The notes under the pieces: model-generated | What the model saw: only the letters and a program-made list of their open reading frames with translations | Database searches by the model: none | Told to the model about the DNA's origin: nothing | Shown here: piece by piece, positions 36,901 to 49,536 of the stretch | How the letters are laid out: every line of letters starts with the position of its first letter | How positions within the stretch are numbered: the first letter of the stretch is position 1 | Program-made: the position numbers and the translations under genes | DNA from: Caenorhabditis remanei | Lineage: Eukaryota; Nematoda; Chromadorea; Rhabditida; Rhabditidae | Length of the DNA stretch: 64,000 nucleotides | Direction of reading: 5' to 3' | Assembly (NCBI RefSeq): GCF_010183535.1 | Contig: NC_071331.1 | Span: forward strand, 16,492,001-16,556,000

Positions 36901-39900
36901 AGAGGGAAAAATGTGATTTTTAAGGAGAGAGATGTTCGGATTATTCTTGTTGACGTGGATGAAGAGATGGCAGCTACAGTAATCTGCGCAGGATATCATC
37001 GAGGGATGTACGGAGATAATTATGTTTGGATTCTTCCTGGATATCACTCTGATAAGTGAGAATGACAGTTTTATGAATGAGTGAAATATGGAGAAATATT
37101 TCCAGATGGTTGAACAAGACACATGACAATTGCACGGCTGAAGAAATGAAAGAAGCTGCAAGAAATCATTTTTCAGTGGAATTTGCATTGACGAGAAGAG
37201 ATGTGGATACGAAAATTGTTGGGAATACGGTAAGAAAGCTTTGGGAATAGTTGGGAACTTTGTAAAATGAATTTCTGCAAAAAGATAAGCCTGAAAGATT
37301 AATTTGAACGAGACAAGAAGAAAAGCCTTACTGGCTGTGAATTTCGACTATCCTCATCGACCAGAAAATCTCAAAATTAATAAACTTCAGAGGGCCGGTG
37401 ACGTTTGGGAGGAAATAAGTAAACTGGATCCAAACAACACATGGAGAGGATATCTCTACGATGGACTGTGGACTCTAGCTATCGCTTTGAGCCATTCGAT
37501 GGGTGATAATGCAGAATTTTCACATCATAAAATGATCGAGGCTATCGATAATTCATCATTCCAGGGATTAACGGTGAGTATTCTATTTTTCTGATTCCCT
37601 TAACTAGTAATTTTGAAAGTTTAGGGTAAAGTGAAATTTGTGAATAATGAGAGACTTGGACTAGTGGATATCAAACAATGGTCAGAAGGACAGTATATTC
37701 CATTTGCAATGTACGATGGAGCAGAAGATGAATTCAAAATAATTGAAAGTACATCGAAAGGATGGTCTCCTCCGTTGGATTCAACTATTACCGAACGTCG
37801 TCGTGAACACATTTCGTCTCTTTTATTCTTGGCAATGTCACTTTTAGCTCTTATTGGAATTTTCCTGGCTCTCATATTCTTGTTAATCAATTTCAGATAC
37901 CGTAATCATAGGTAGGTTTCGTTTATTTATGTCTCAAAACAATATATTCGAGATTTTCAGATTTATCAAAATGTCATCACCAAACCTCAACAACATAATT
38001 ATCGCTGGTTCCATTTGTACCTTTGCATCTGTAATAATGTTGGGTTTAGACACTCGAATAGTGTCTCCAGATGGTTTCGTGTGGTTGTGCTACATGAAAA
38101 CGTGGACACTTTGCCTTGGATTCACACTTTCATTTGGTGCGATGTTCTCAAAAACATGGAGAGTTCATTCGATATTTACGAATATTCGAATGGATCGGAA
38201 AGCCATCAAAGATTCGAAATTGTTCTTGATTCTTGGAGTTCTACTTTTTATCGATTTATGTGTTCTCGTCACTTGGGCTTTCATTTCTCCGTTCTCTTAT
38301 ACGGTTACGGAACTTCCACACATTGTGAGTTTTCTTTAAAATCAAACGCTCGATCATTGAATGTTTTCTGGGAGCTCGGGATCCAAAAATTCTATAAACT
38401 ATATGAGAAAGTTTTCTTTTGAAAATATAAACTATCTTTTTAAATGATTTCCCTTTTTGTACGACCCCTCTCAACCAAGGCATGAGTTGGAAATTATTTC
38501 ATCATCAAGTGGACACCAGCTTATCGCTTGTTGTTAGGAAAGATCCGTACAGAAGTCACCCCAATCACCAAATGAATATCTAAGTTTTTACTACAGTTTC
38601 TATCAAAATTGACACCATCAGAGAGTAGTTGAGGTACATCTGAAATTTCGGATTTATGCTTGAAAACTTCATTAAAAAACACTTTTATGATTTATCAGTT
38701 GCACTTACCCTTTCTTAAAATAACATTTGATCACAGAATGAAATGGTGCCTTTCCATCGAATCATTTTCACTCTTACTAACCCATTCAACTAATTTCAGC
38801 CAGAAGACAACATCGTGATAATCCCAGAAGTCGAAAAGTGTTATTCGTCTCATTCTGGTGTCTTCCAAGCCGTTCTCTATGCAGTTAAAGGAGTCCTCAT
38901 GGTATATTTCCCTTCATTCATTTCCCTACTTCAATCCTTCAATAATTTCAGATTCTCGGATGTTTCCTCGCTTGGGAGACTCGTCATGTGAATGTTCCAG
39001 CTCTCAATGACAGTAAATACATTGGAACAAGTGTATATTGTTGTGTTGTCATGAGTGTATTGGGACTATCAACTAGTGTTATTCTACAAGAACGGGTCAA
39101 TGAAATGTTCAGTCTTGCCTCATTTTTTGTTATTTTCTCGACAACTCTCACACTTTGTCTCGTTTTTGTTCCAAAGGTGAGTCGGTCTCATGCACTTTTT
39201 GGGGAGAGAGTAGGGTGTTGAATGAAGAAAATTTAGAAAAGAGAATAACACAAAACGTTTCAAAAAGACCAAACAACTAACTCATGAATTATTATGGTTG
39301 AACGGTTTCTGAAAAATGGAAATATTCTGGAGTGAGATCAAGAATCAAAACATTTGTTCAACAGGTTTTGCAAACTGTTTTCCAACAAACGTTCAATCTT
39401 TAGTGGATATTAATCGTCTCTGGATCTGAAACCTTTTGGAATTTCGAAAAATTTGTTTTTAGAAGTTGATTTTAATAGTTTCTAAATGTCAGAAAACGTT
39501 GAAGTTTTTCAATGAAACATTAAAAAAGTAGGCGATCAAATTGAAGTCTTACTACCCTTGTTTGAAATCAATTAAACGCTGAAAAGGGAATAAAAAGATA
39601 ATAAAAAAGCCCCCTCTCTTTAGGAAAGAATAAAAACAATATAGTAGATTATCCCTCTTTTTTGCAATAAAACTAGTGATTAGCGATCTTGAAACAAATC
39701 TTGCGTTAATCGCTTCGATATTTCCCCCAAAAAAGTACATGATAAGCTATTTTTAGAATCAGATTTTCCAGATTCCAGACAAATCTCTATTTGATTTTCA
39801 GGTAATTGAATTGGCTCGGAATCCAGTTGGCAACGAGCCAAGAGCATATCGACGTGGATTAATGAAGAGTGTTGTAGCAAAGACATCTCAACCAATGTCA

Positions 39901-42900
39901 CCTCAGCCTAGATCGTAATATTTAGAAGAAAATTCTGAAGTCCCCCAATGATTTGATTTCAGAGATAGTTCGGGTGATTTGATGAATAAAGCAGAAAGCG
40001 AAAATAAACTGCGGAGGCGTTATTTACACCAGGTACGCAATTCCTCAGAAAAAAAAATGAATAATTATTGGGTTGAGTTTCAGAAATCAACTCAATTATG
40101 GGATTTAGTAGAGAAGTTGAGAGCACGAGGAGACACTCAATTCCTTCAACAAGGTATGATTTAAAAGAGAGAGGAAGCAAGTTTATTCGCCCGTTTCAAA
40201 AATGTCAGGATGAGGAAAAATAAGAAGAAAAAGAATAGAGATAGATATAGATGAGATGAGGAATTAAAAAACGCAGACGAAATACATGATTATGGAAATG
40301 AAGAGAAGTGTAAGTGAGACGATGTTCGATCGACTACTTGACGCATCTGTGAACACGTTGTCCGCAAACGTTATTTGAAGTCCGTATTTGTCATAGACCT
40401 GAAAAAAATGATGGGTTTTAAAATGAACGAATTTCACTACACTTGTTGAGATTCTTAGATTTTAAAAATCAGAAGTTTTATACTGACTAAACCACAAACT
40501 TTCAGAATAGGGAATATTTGTTTTTGTTCCAATTCAGAACCCTTTAAAACAGCCATGAACCGGATAAGTTGAAATTGTGGTCGACATTCTCAGAGTGAAG
40601 TTTTTATAGTTCGAAAGCTGAAGTCGTTTAAAACAGAATATTTTGTCGAAGTTTGAATAGCATTAAAGCTAACCGATCCACACAGTTCACAATGAAAATA
40701 GGTAGATCACTAAACTTGACGTCGTATATCCATACTGATAAGGAAAAGGTTTAGACTCTCGTTCAGAATTCCTCCGACGTCAGGTTTTCAGTCCTATAGG
40801 TCACCTTATAAGTCACTTTGATTTCATTTCTAAGATCATCCCTTAGTCACATTTCTGTTTCAGAAACTACGCAACCATATCTGTTTTTAAGGAGATCAAC
40901 CAGAACACAAAAATTCGAAAACACTTCTTTCTCTCATTAAACGTCTCTTCCTTTTCCTCCGAAAAAGTTTAATCGAGTGGATGTGACGTAGTCTGTTTGA
41001 GCTTTGCCCAAATATCCGATTTCCCCCGGAAATCCGAAATCAAGGTCAGCGATCTATGAAGATTTCTTACCCTTTTGTGGTTGACATCGTTACAAAGATT
41101 TGTTGAACAACAACAGAATTCTGAGAATCGAATTGAATTCACTTGACTTTTTGCATGATGTTTTGTGAAGAGACTCTGAAAAAAGAGGAAGGATGAAGTC
41201 AACACAGAGAAGCCTAATCGACTTGTTTTCTACCTGCATTTTGTGATCAAGTTGTGCCAGTGTGGGGCAAGATTCATCGATTCCTCGATACAAACAATGG
41301 GATTCATGAACACAGAAACGATCATAATACTGTCGAATTGTCCCACTTCGATTGACTGCATAGTACTCAGAGTAGCACATCTGAAATTCATTTTCTGTTT
41401 TGTTGTGTATCTTTGATATCAATCAAACGGGATTAGTCGAGTCGCGTAGGGCTTATAATCCTGAAAAGAGGAAACTAACTTTCCAATTCTTTTTTACTTT
41501 TTTATTTTCTCTTTTTGATTACGGTGCCTTCCGTTTTCATCCCATTTTCGGATATTAAGTTTCAACAAATGTGCGAATTCAAAACCCGATACTTGACTGA
41601 AACTGAAAACTTTTGTCTCGAAAGAAGAGCCATTTATTATATTGGTTGCTATGCTTTGAGTGGGGATGACCCTTCACAGAAGTCCACTTGATTCTTCCCA
41701 GTGATCATGTGTATTATTAGGAAAAAGAAAGTTGAATAGATGGAAGAAAAAAGGAAAAAGGAAAGTTTTTGACATGACTACTGACATGTTATGCATTTCT
41801 GAGCTTTTGTGTATGGCCTAGTGTGAGTCGGAAAATATTGAAAAAGAAGAAGAACAGAAAATAGAAAAGAAGAAGAAGGGAAAAAGAAGAATTATAAATT
41901 TAAATCTCATTCAATTATTGCTTATTTTCCAGTCTCATCTCTGAAAAAAGAAGATAAACTTTTCTATTTTTTCAAATGAAAAACCTAACATAATTTCCGA
42001 ATGTATCCCCCATCTGAGAACATATCTATCTCTTCCGTTCTCTTTTTTCATTTCCTCTAATTATTCGAAAGAAGTTGAAAATGTCAGAATAAGGTGTGTA
42101 CACACGAGGAGACTGGCGAGCCGTGTCTAATTTTCGAGTCGGTTGGCCAAACCTAAAATCTCTGACACGAAAAAGTTGTCGAGGCGAATTAGTCCTGATG
42201 AGAAGCAAGAAATAGGAGAGAATAAAATGAGGAGACGCAGAGAAATATCTGTTTCCAGTTTTACACTTTTTGTAAGGTTTCTTCCAATGATCTTTAACCA
42301 TATTTTGTATTATTAGTGAGTCACGACACGGATATTTATTCCTAATTACGTCAAAATCAAGACGAAATTTGTTTACCGACTTCGTCGTGTAGGTCTGTTA
42401 TTTTCTCAATTTATCTCAATTGACTCCAATTTAAGAAATTATCGATAAATATGTGGTTCAAATAGTCAAACGACAAGGGATTCCGGATTTACTTACAAGG
42501 AAAAATAGACCGGAAATTCGATTTAGTCTTCTTGGTTCCGAGACATATCAGTTGATTTCTAAAGACCTGGAACACCGTACTGATGTATTTTGAGCTGGTT
42601 TTAATTTTTTCGTATGACGTTTTCGAAATTCCCATATTAATTCTGCTGTAGTTAAATTCAAAAATGAAAAACTCACCATATTGGGTCCACACTCGGTTCT
42701 TCGATGTGGTACTGGATATGAAGAATCATAACATTCCAGAGAATTAACTGATAACAATCCAATCCAAATTATCATTAATTGTAGAATGGTGTCTTTCTTC
42801 GGCTTCTCCATCGTCGCAAGAACGAGAGACTTCACTTCTTCTGCGTCAGCCGTCGAGTAGCAATAACAGGTAGGACTTGTCGAGTCGTTGTCTGCCGTTG

Positions 42901-43513
42901 CCTCTTCTTCTTCTTCTTCGGCTTCTGCCTGAAACTCCGCCCCCTTTTGGCGACTTGCCGTTGAAGGGTGGAGGGGAGCAACAGCAGCAGAAGCCGTAAT
43001 GTGCGGTGCGGCGAGACGCACGAGTTTCCGGTTTTGATGTTGCCAATTTTCAGAGAAGAGACGAGTTTGACTGCTGCTGGTCCAAATGGTAAGTTCAAAG
43101 GGCGGATGGAAAATGGGAATAGTTGGAGAGAAGGATTGAAAGAATTGGGTGTGTCGACAGTTTTTTATGGATTGGAAAGAATGAAACTGGTTTTCTTGAA
43201 GAACTTCTTTTTCGTAAATGTTCAGAGAGATCAAAAAGAAAATGATGCATTTGAATGGAGTTGGAAACGAATCAATGAACTAAAAAGTTCACAAAATGAT
43301 TCATTTTCTCTTCTTTTCACTGCCCACTGCATCTTCTTCTTCTTCTTCTCTAATTATCTAGTTTGTCTTTTTTCTTCTTTCTAGTAGTATGTCAACCTGC
43401 TAGAGTCAAGAATCTCTCCTTTTTCTCTCCATAAAACACGTGTTTCTTTTTCAGGAGAACGATCCTGTGACTGGCCATGGGTAGATCCGGATGAGCCGAG
43501 CACAAAGCTATAA
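33981..43513 (+). CDS. gbb-2: GABA-B receptor subunit 2 (class C GPCR)
   Basis: Many-exon gene. A signal peptide (MIIHWLISLLFAVGAVE) leads into a Venus flytrap domain with HGGIPLPLGVFTVQ, RPRPVAILGGQCTEVNEPIA and KFVNHFGWKRVGTV. TM1 is in the exon near 37800-37915 and is followed by NFRYRNHRFIKMSSPNLNN. Six further helices include MKTWTLCLGFTLSFGAMFSK. A cytoplasmic coiled coil (LWDLVEKLRARGDTQFLQQ) follows, as used for GABA-B heterodimerisation. It signals through Gi/o. After the coiled coil the frame either stops at 40164 or uses a GTATGA donor at 40155. Exons 43056-43088 and 43455-43513 then continue in phase as ETSLTAAGPNGERSCDWPW and end STKL. I favour the long form, which makes the Ly6-like gene nested in the last large intron. 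From memory the C. elegans gene is gbb-2 (ZK180.1). Confidence 0.88.
40264..42811 (-). CDS. Ly6/uPAR-like GPI-type surface protein
   Basis: Four minus-strand exons (42677-42811, 41234-41380, 41071-41175, 40264-40398), all phase 0, give 173 residues. There is a signal peptide (LMIIWIGLLSVNS). The mature part begins LECYDSS and has about ten cysteines ending in the hallmark CCCSTNLCN, the terminal signature of three-finger LU domains. The C-terminus is a hydrophobic stretch (IVSLTLLFISIIMYFVCVF) after a small-residue cluster, as in a GPI-anchor signal. Such proteins modulate receptors or channels at neuronal and muscle surfaces. The gene lies between gbb-2 exons on the opposite strand and has one long intron of 1.3 kb. 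Named relatives in worms include the odr-2/hot group, but I cannot place it more closely. Confidence 0.82.
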
Positions 43514-43654
43514 GTCATCCAGATTCAGCGGATTCCGAATTTTGATTTATTATATAATGTAATATTCAAATTGAGTACATAGACAGAATAAATTATGCAA
43601 ATATTCAAATTAATGAAACAGAAATTTTTGAAAGACAAGAAGAGATTTGATCTT

Positions 43655-44722
43655 TTAAGCACGGACTTGGACCATTTGTTGACGCCATTTGTTGAAAAGT
43701 TCAGTCATTTGGCGCTTCTCGCGATACTTCTGAAAATTAAAAAGAGTTGAAATCTCAAAAATCTGAAGATTATGCTCAGATCTTAGATTCAGATTAGATA
43801 CATCTATTTCCGAACATTTAAAATCAACATATCTGTTGAAGAAGCCCTCCTACCTCGACATTGTGACGTGCATTTGCATCCAAACAGTTACCGAATTCAT
43901 CGACAACTCTGCACGATGGCAATGCCTTTACATCATACTTCTCCAAACATTTCTCGATGATTGGATCTCTCAACGGAACAACACCCCATGAACATCCTTG
44001 TTTCTCATAATATTCATCCAATTGGAATCTCATGTAGTCTCTCGATAGAAGAATCACCTCGATTGGCTGATTGGTAGCCGAAATTTGCTGATAGAGCTCC
44101 TGCAATAATCATAACGGTCAAACTTTGCGGCAAATGGAGATAGTGTTATCTGTGTTCCGTTTTGCAACTAAATAAAACCAAAGATTTCGTGGAGAGTTGG
44201 CAACTGATTAGATGGTCAGCTCGGAGAGTCTTACCTTCATTATCGGAGTAAACTGACGACACGGACCGCACCAGCTTGCAGAGAAGTAAAGAACAACAAT
44301 CTGAAAGAATTAGAGTTACCGGGAAAGGACCGAAAGATCAGAGAATGGATTTTACTCTATCATAAGTATTACTGTACGGATTATGGCATAATCTGTATAT
44401 TTTTGTTTTTGAATGAACTGAAAGTGAAATTTTGAAGAGCGGTTTATCATGATATTACATAGTTATAAACGTTTCCGGTCAGGGTTTTAGTGATAACCTG
44501 AGTGCACATCCGACACAAATTTGATAGATTGAATGTAAATCCTTGTTGGAATCAACTTGAACTTACGAGAAGTATAAGACCGAGATTCAGACTCTAAGTA
44601 CTTTCAAGATCTTCTCAATATCTCTGAAATCTACTTACCTTTCCCTTCAAATGTTCTCCAGCATCCACCATCGAACCATCATTGAGTCTCAAGCTAGTAC
44701 CAGAGAAGAAGTTTTGAGCCAT
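43655..44722 (-). CDS. Thioredoxin-fold protein (tryparedoxin/nucleoredoxin-like)
   Basis: Four exons on the minus strand, starting MAQNFFSGTSLRLNDGS (exon 1 44639-44722) and ending NKWRQQMVQVRA. The active site is SASWCGPCRQFTP, so both catalytic cysteines are present. ELYQQIS, VILLSRDYMRFQLDEYY and YDVKALPSCRVVDEFGN follow, matching the longer helix and cis-Pro layout of the TryX/nucleoredoxin group rather than classical thioredoxin. It has no signal peptide, so it is probably cytosolic or nuclear and reduces protein disulfides. Its stop lies about 140 bp from the last gbb-2 exon, convergent. Confidence 0.88.
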
Positions 44723-45990
44723 TTCGAACGAAACTTGTTCTGAAATTTCAAAGTTGGAAATACAAGAAATGATCGGAGCAAAATGGGCGGTTTCGTCAGA
44801 CCGCGCCCCGCTTTTAAACGTACGATTTTTTGACTGATAAACTACGACACAATGGGCTAGAGTGAAAAAAGAGTTAACGAGTCGAAAAGTCTTATCTCCG
44901 AGAGAAAAGAACAAAGAAGTTTTACGAATGTATTGTTTACGGGGAAAGTAACAAAAACTAGTATACTATTAGGAAGTTTCAATTAGTTGTTGGTCGGCAC
45001 AGTGATATTTGAATTTGGCATTTCGAGTTATAATTACAGTTAGGAATGTAAATGACATTATATAATCAGACGGAAGTTTTGACTTTTATTGCTTTTCATT
45101 AGTTTGATTGATGGGTTCAGAGGCATTTACAAAACTGAAAAGACCAATTGATATCATGCAAAATAAGTCATTTCTAGGAACGGAAGTGGGTCAAGAAGGT
45201 TCAGTTTGATACCATATTAGCACACGACATTGATTTAACTAAACTTTGGAAAAAGAAGAAGAAGAGAGTAGAATTAACAAAAAATCTGTCTCATCCTAGT
45301 TCATATTTCACTCCGATTTTTCTCTATTTTGTGTCCAGTTGGAACGGATCTTTCAAACTTCCATTCGATCACGTTTTCTTGCAAAATCTAGTCGTGATCT
45401 ATTGGAATAATCTTATGGTTCCGGAATAGAAAACTGCACCTAAAACCTCCTTTATCAATCAACTACACTAACGACTTAAAACCTAAAGATAGAAAATAGA
45501 GAAAAGTGAAAGAAGAAAATGCTCTTGAGTCGATGAGTTGTTCTTTAATAAGGCTCTTTATATATTCATTCAAAAAGTCAACCAGTTTTAATTTTATTAC
45601 TCATAGACACTGAATGTGGGTGTGAATTAATAACCACCGGAACAAATAGACTTATCATGACAAATGAAAACTAACAGGTGGGAGAGAAAATGCTGTAAAT
45701 GGAAAAAGTTCGAAATAAAGTTATTTAAAAAAGATTAGAAAAACAAAAACATATGTAAAAGTATTGTTTGTTTTTTGGAAGGAATCTGAAATTGTTTATT
45801 TTATAAGGAACGTATAAATATTTTGTTCATCAAAAATATACAAAACACATCTGGAGAAAATAACAAAAATACGGAAGTTCAATGAGCAAGAACAGGAGAA
45901 AAATAGTAAGGCTCAGTGATTTTGGGATGACAAACAATTTGGGATGAATCAGGTGGAAAAAGGCTGAAGATTGTTCCATTTCGATGATTT
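44723..45990. other. Intergenic, 1.3 kb
   Basis: A/T-rich DNA with no supported coding exon, RNA gene or repeat. It is the upstream region of the thioredoxin-like gene. Confidence 0.5.
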
Positions 45991-46273
45991 TCAATATGAA
46001 CTGGATGATTTCTCTTGGACGAGGAGCCAGTTCAGAGCACGTTTAACAACTGGACTGAATAGGAACATCTAGAAGATAATCAGCATTGAGTTCAAAAGTG
46101 AAAACGATTACAGAGACAAGTAAAGCGTTGAGCGATCTTCTGACAATATAAAACCTTTTTTTAGACGTCTCGGACGTCCTCGGAGGAACTGAGATTGGTG
46201 GAACTCCGTAGTCTTTTGATTCTATTAGTCCGACTAGATTCTGTTTGAAATTTGTCATTTTCAATGTTCTCAA
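45991..46273 (-). CDS. Hypothetical 79-residue protein, two exons
   Basis: Exon 1 (46112-46273) and exon 2 (45991-46068) are separated by a 43-nt intron (GTAATC...TTCTAG) in phase 0. The product starts MRTLKMTNFKQNLVG (a second ATG lies at codon 6), has SVPPRTSETSKKRFYIVRRS, and ends ALNWLLVQEKSSSSY. The basic segment next to LNALLVSMFLFSPVV could be a membrane-proximal anchor. No family is recognised. Support is the fitting splice phase and a typical intron length; I cannot exclude chance or a missing upstream exon. Confidence 0.4.
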
Positions 46274-47931
46274 AGTTTTTTCGAAAGTTCAACTCTCGAC
46301 AGTTACATGTTTCCAATTACAGCTGACGCCCAAAAAATTCTAGGAAGGTAACCACCTTCCTGTTTCATAACTCATTCCATTGGTAATTTCGATGAAAAAA
46401 ATTCCAGTTTGCCACCAAAAAACCACTTCCGTTTTCAATAGTTCATTTTAAATTTTAATCAGCTGAAGCTTTTAGAAACTGTGACGTTGATAAACACGTT
46501 TAATTGTGTTGAGTGATATCACTAAAACTTGGGTCAGCAGGTTGAATTCACATGATTGTTTCAGTTTTGCTTGAATTAGAAACTTGGAAATCAAGTAAAC
46601 AAATCGAGTTCAAATTTTGATAAACTCATGAAATTAGCGACTATGGGTGGGTCATCTTATCTATTTTTTCGGAATGATCTGAAACGAAATTTAATGAAAA
46701 TTTTGGTTAAACAACGGAGGTTGAAAGGAATACAGATGATATACTAATTGCTCCACAATAGACATTCCCAAGTTATGTTCGCAAACCAAACGAATAGATG
46801 TCTTTTCACCGAATTTCGACAGCTACAATGATATCTCTCACTTACTAACACGATTTTTCATTTACAATTTTTTTCAAATGCACCTCGTTTTCGAACTTTC
46901 GTTATCATTGTGTTCAGTGGTTATAACATAAGTTGTTCATCATCGGGTTTGAATTTCTGCGCTTACATTTCCTGTTCTTACGATTAGGTTACTGTAGATA
47001 CAGTAATCCAAAGTTAAAATGACGGATAATTCCCACGGCGAATCAATACGGGTTTTAGTGAGAACTTGGCGAGCACCCCTATAAGAAGATCGCCATGAGA
47101 ATTTCATCTCTGATTGGGTCTGTTGCAACCAGACTATTTGGGGTCAGTATGAGATTTGGGTCGATTTTTCTGACCGGTTCTAATTGGCGGCACTAGGAGA
47201 AACATTCTTGAGAAGTGCCTTTCTGGAAAGAATAAAATACAATAGACACCGTTCAAAACAGAGGTAACACTTCTATTTATGGGTTTTTTTGTATAATCAT
47301 GACCAAAATTGATATGTCTTTGTGAAATAGAGACTTTATGACAATGCAATAAGGTTCTTATCAAGAATACACCATCTAATATTTGTTTTTATCCCTCGCA
47401 CCACTCTGAGTTCAGCCCAGTCCAAATATATATCTTATCTATTGTTCTTCGATCCTTCTCTTTATTTTTCATTCGATTCTTTTCTCTTTTATTTCTCTTT
47501 CTCTCAATGAATGTCTTCTGTCAGTTGTACACACAGCAAAGTGTTGAATAAAAAATGGGAAGTCGCCCTAGAAATGAATAAATAACGAAATGAAAAATGA
47601 ACGTTGGCTCATCACAAATTCATTTCATTCATATATAATTCTTCGGACGGAGCCCCTTCTTCTTCTTCAAACTACACTCCTTTTCTCTCTTTTTCTTCTC
47701 AAAAACCAATTTAGTTTATCCTTTTATAGAGTGAAATCTAACAAAAAAAGAGCATATATTTTCAGTTGGTTATCGAAACGGACAGAATCAACCATCCACT
47801 ATCATTCGATTTTTTATCAGTTTTATGTGTATATTTCTGTTATCAATAAAGAAATGAGCTCACTCTCTTGACTAACTTTTACTTCTTATTTATTATACTC
47901 TAATCGATTGATTCTCTAAATTATAAGAATT
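46274..47931. other. Intergenic, 1.7 kb
   Basis: No gene is supported. A short inverted repeat TACTGTAGATACAGTA at 46989-47004 is a motif type that recurs across Caenorhabditis genomes. The final 300 bp are pyrimidine-rich and probably include the promoter of the next gene. Confidence 0.5.
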
Positions 47932-48698
47932 ATGTCTGAAACTGTTTCGTTGAAAAGGCCAAGATCCACTTCTAATAATGTAAGTTGTTACTGAAATATG
48001 CATTAAAAATATCTATTTTCCAGGCTGAAGAACCGGATGAAAAGTATGTTGCTCACGCGGCATCTCAACAAATGATGATGAATCCGAACATGGCTAATAG
48101 TAAGTTCAACTGAATCTGTTCTTCCTATTTTTGTAATTTCAGTGGCTCGTGGAGTACAACCAGTTGGTTTCCCATTAATGCAATACTGTCATATGATACA
48201 ACAAATGCAAAATCAGCAAATGGAATATCCAATGGGAATGATAAGGAAAGAGAAAGAAGACGGTAAGGAAGAGGAATTATGAAATATGTAAAGTCATTTA
48301 TACTCATTATTTCAGCTCAATCAGCATCAACAACTCCAGCTTCATCTCGAAGACAAACAATGAGTAAGCCATCAATGGGTCCGCGTCCGATTCGTGTTCC
48401 ACATCAATCACTATTTAATCCACTTCAATTCGGACTCATGCCACATGCACAACAATTGGCTCCACCGGTTGAAGAATCAGTCAAAAGTCCATCTCCAGCC
48501 GCAGCAGCACCACCAACCACTCGTCCACAATCCCCACATCATATTTATAATATTCCAAGTTTTCAGAGAGCCGATGAAGAGATCTATAGTGTATGTCAAT
48601 CTGAAAAATGGATGAATATAAACTTTGGTTTTTTTTTTCAGAAATTCGTTGAGTCAGTTCGTGTACTGGCAGCGAAACTGGCAGGAGAAAAGAGCTGA
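47932..48698 (+). CDS. Hypothetical disordered Gln/Met/Pro-rich protein
   Basis: Five exons with agreeing phases give about 190 residues. It starts MSETVSLKRPRSTSNN and has a Met/Gln-rich block (YCHMIQQMQNQQMEYPMGM). A Ser/Pro/Ala-rich linker with SRRQTMSKPSMGPRP follows, then a short C-terminal helix KFVESVRVLAAKLAGEKS. The LKRPRS stretch could be a nuclear signal. There is no recognisable domain. I infer a nuclear or RNA-associated regulator only from composition, which is weak evidence. The splice sites are strong (last acceptor TTTTTTTTCAG), so the gene itself looks real. Confidence 0.8.
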
Positions 48699-48924
48699 TT
48701 ACAAGTGTGTTTGTGATTTGTTGTGAAATAAACTTTCAATGGAAATGAGTAAATTACTCAATTATTTTCATATTTTTTCTATAGATCTCCTTCTCTCAAA
48801 TAAATGTTTTCAAAATTATTTCCATCGTGTAACAATACATTTCTAGTTTTAAGAAGTTCAGCCGAAATGGTAGTCAGTTTACAAAAAGTAATCAAAATTC
48901 ATACTCGTTTTCGCTTATAAAAAA

Positions 48925-49306
48925 ATGATAGGAAAGTCGGAGAAAACGAATCAATGGATACTCGGTTACATATTGTTCAATTTGGTTGCCTTCTCATACA
49001 TCTACTTGTCAGTTTCAACTTCTAAACTTCAAATCATTGCATATTCCAGGTGCTTCAATGACGGATGGATCAGCACATTCATTTCGGTCGTTGTTCCGCT
49101 CTTCGTCTGGGAAATCTTGATATTTGGAGTTTTGGCACCCGATGAAGTTTTCATGGATTTAATGGGGGAATATGCCATTCCGATTTCCAATGCACGGGTA
49201 CTACATTTCATTTTTTTTTAAAGATTCCTATTTATCTGGTTTGTAGAGCTACCAATCGCCAGTGCAATCTGTTCGTGATGTTATTGTATCATCTGGAGAT
49301 CACTAA
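48925..49306 (+). CDS. Small two-to-three-TM membrane protein, 110 aa
   Basis: Exons 48925-49197 and 49247-49306 join in phase 0. The protein starts MIGKSEKTNQWILGYILFN and has helices ILGYILFNLVAFSYIYL and FISVVVPLFVWEILIFGVL. It ends with a polar tail (SYQSPVQSVRDVIVSSGDH). It resembles small subunits of ER enzyme complexes in size and topology, but I cannot match it to one. It lies about 230 bp from the end of wapl-1 (convergent) and about 230 bp after the preceding plus-strand gene, so an operon with that gene is possible. Confidence 0.7.
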
Positions 49307-49536
49307 ATTTTTGAATGTCACTCATTGGTTTATCATAATTCACAAAATAATTGGCAATACTTGTAACAATAAGAAATATAGAGCAGATTTCGGGGTTGGG
49401 GAGACACATTGTTTTAAAAAAACCGAGATCGAAAAACCTGGGAAGTTGTGCCGGAAATTAAAATTATAATAAGTGATGTGAAGGAAAAAATGATTAACAT
49501 ATAATGGTACAGTCAGAATAGTAGTTCCTGCAGTGT

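Noticed and set aside
42548..43234. 228-codon frame (-) covering the Ly6-like first exon and upstream DNA
   Set aside because: Only the part from the ATG at 42811 makes a signal peptide joined to the LU domain. The upstream residues are low-complexity and overlap the likely gbb-2 exon on the other strand.
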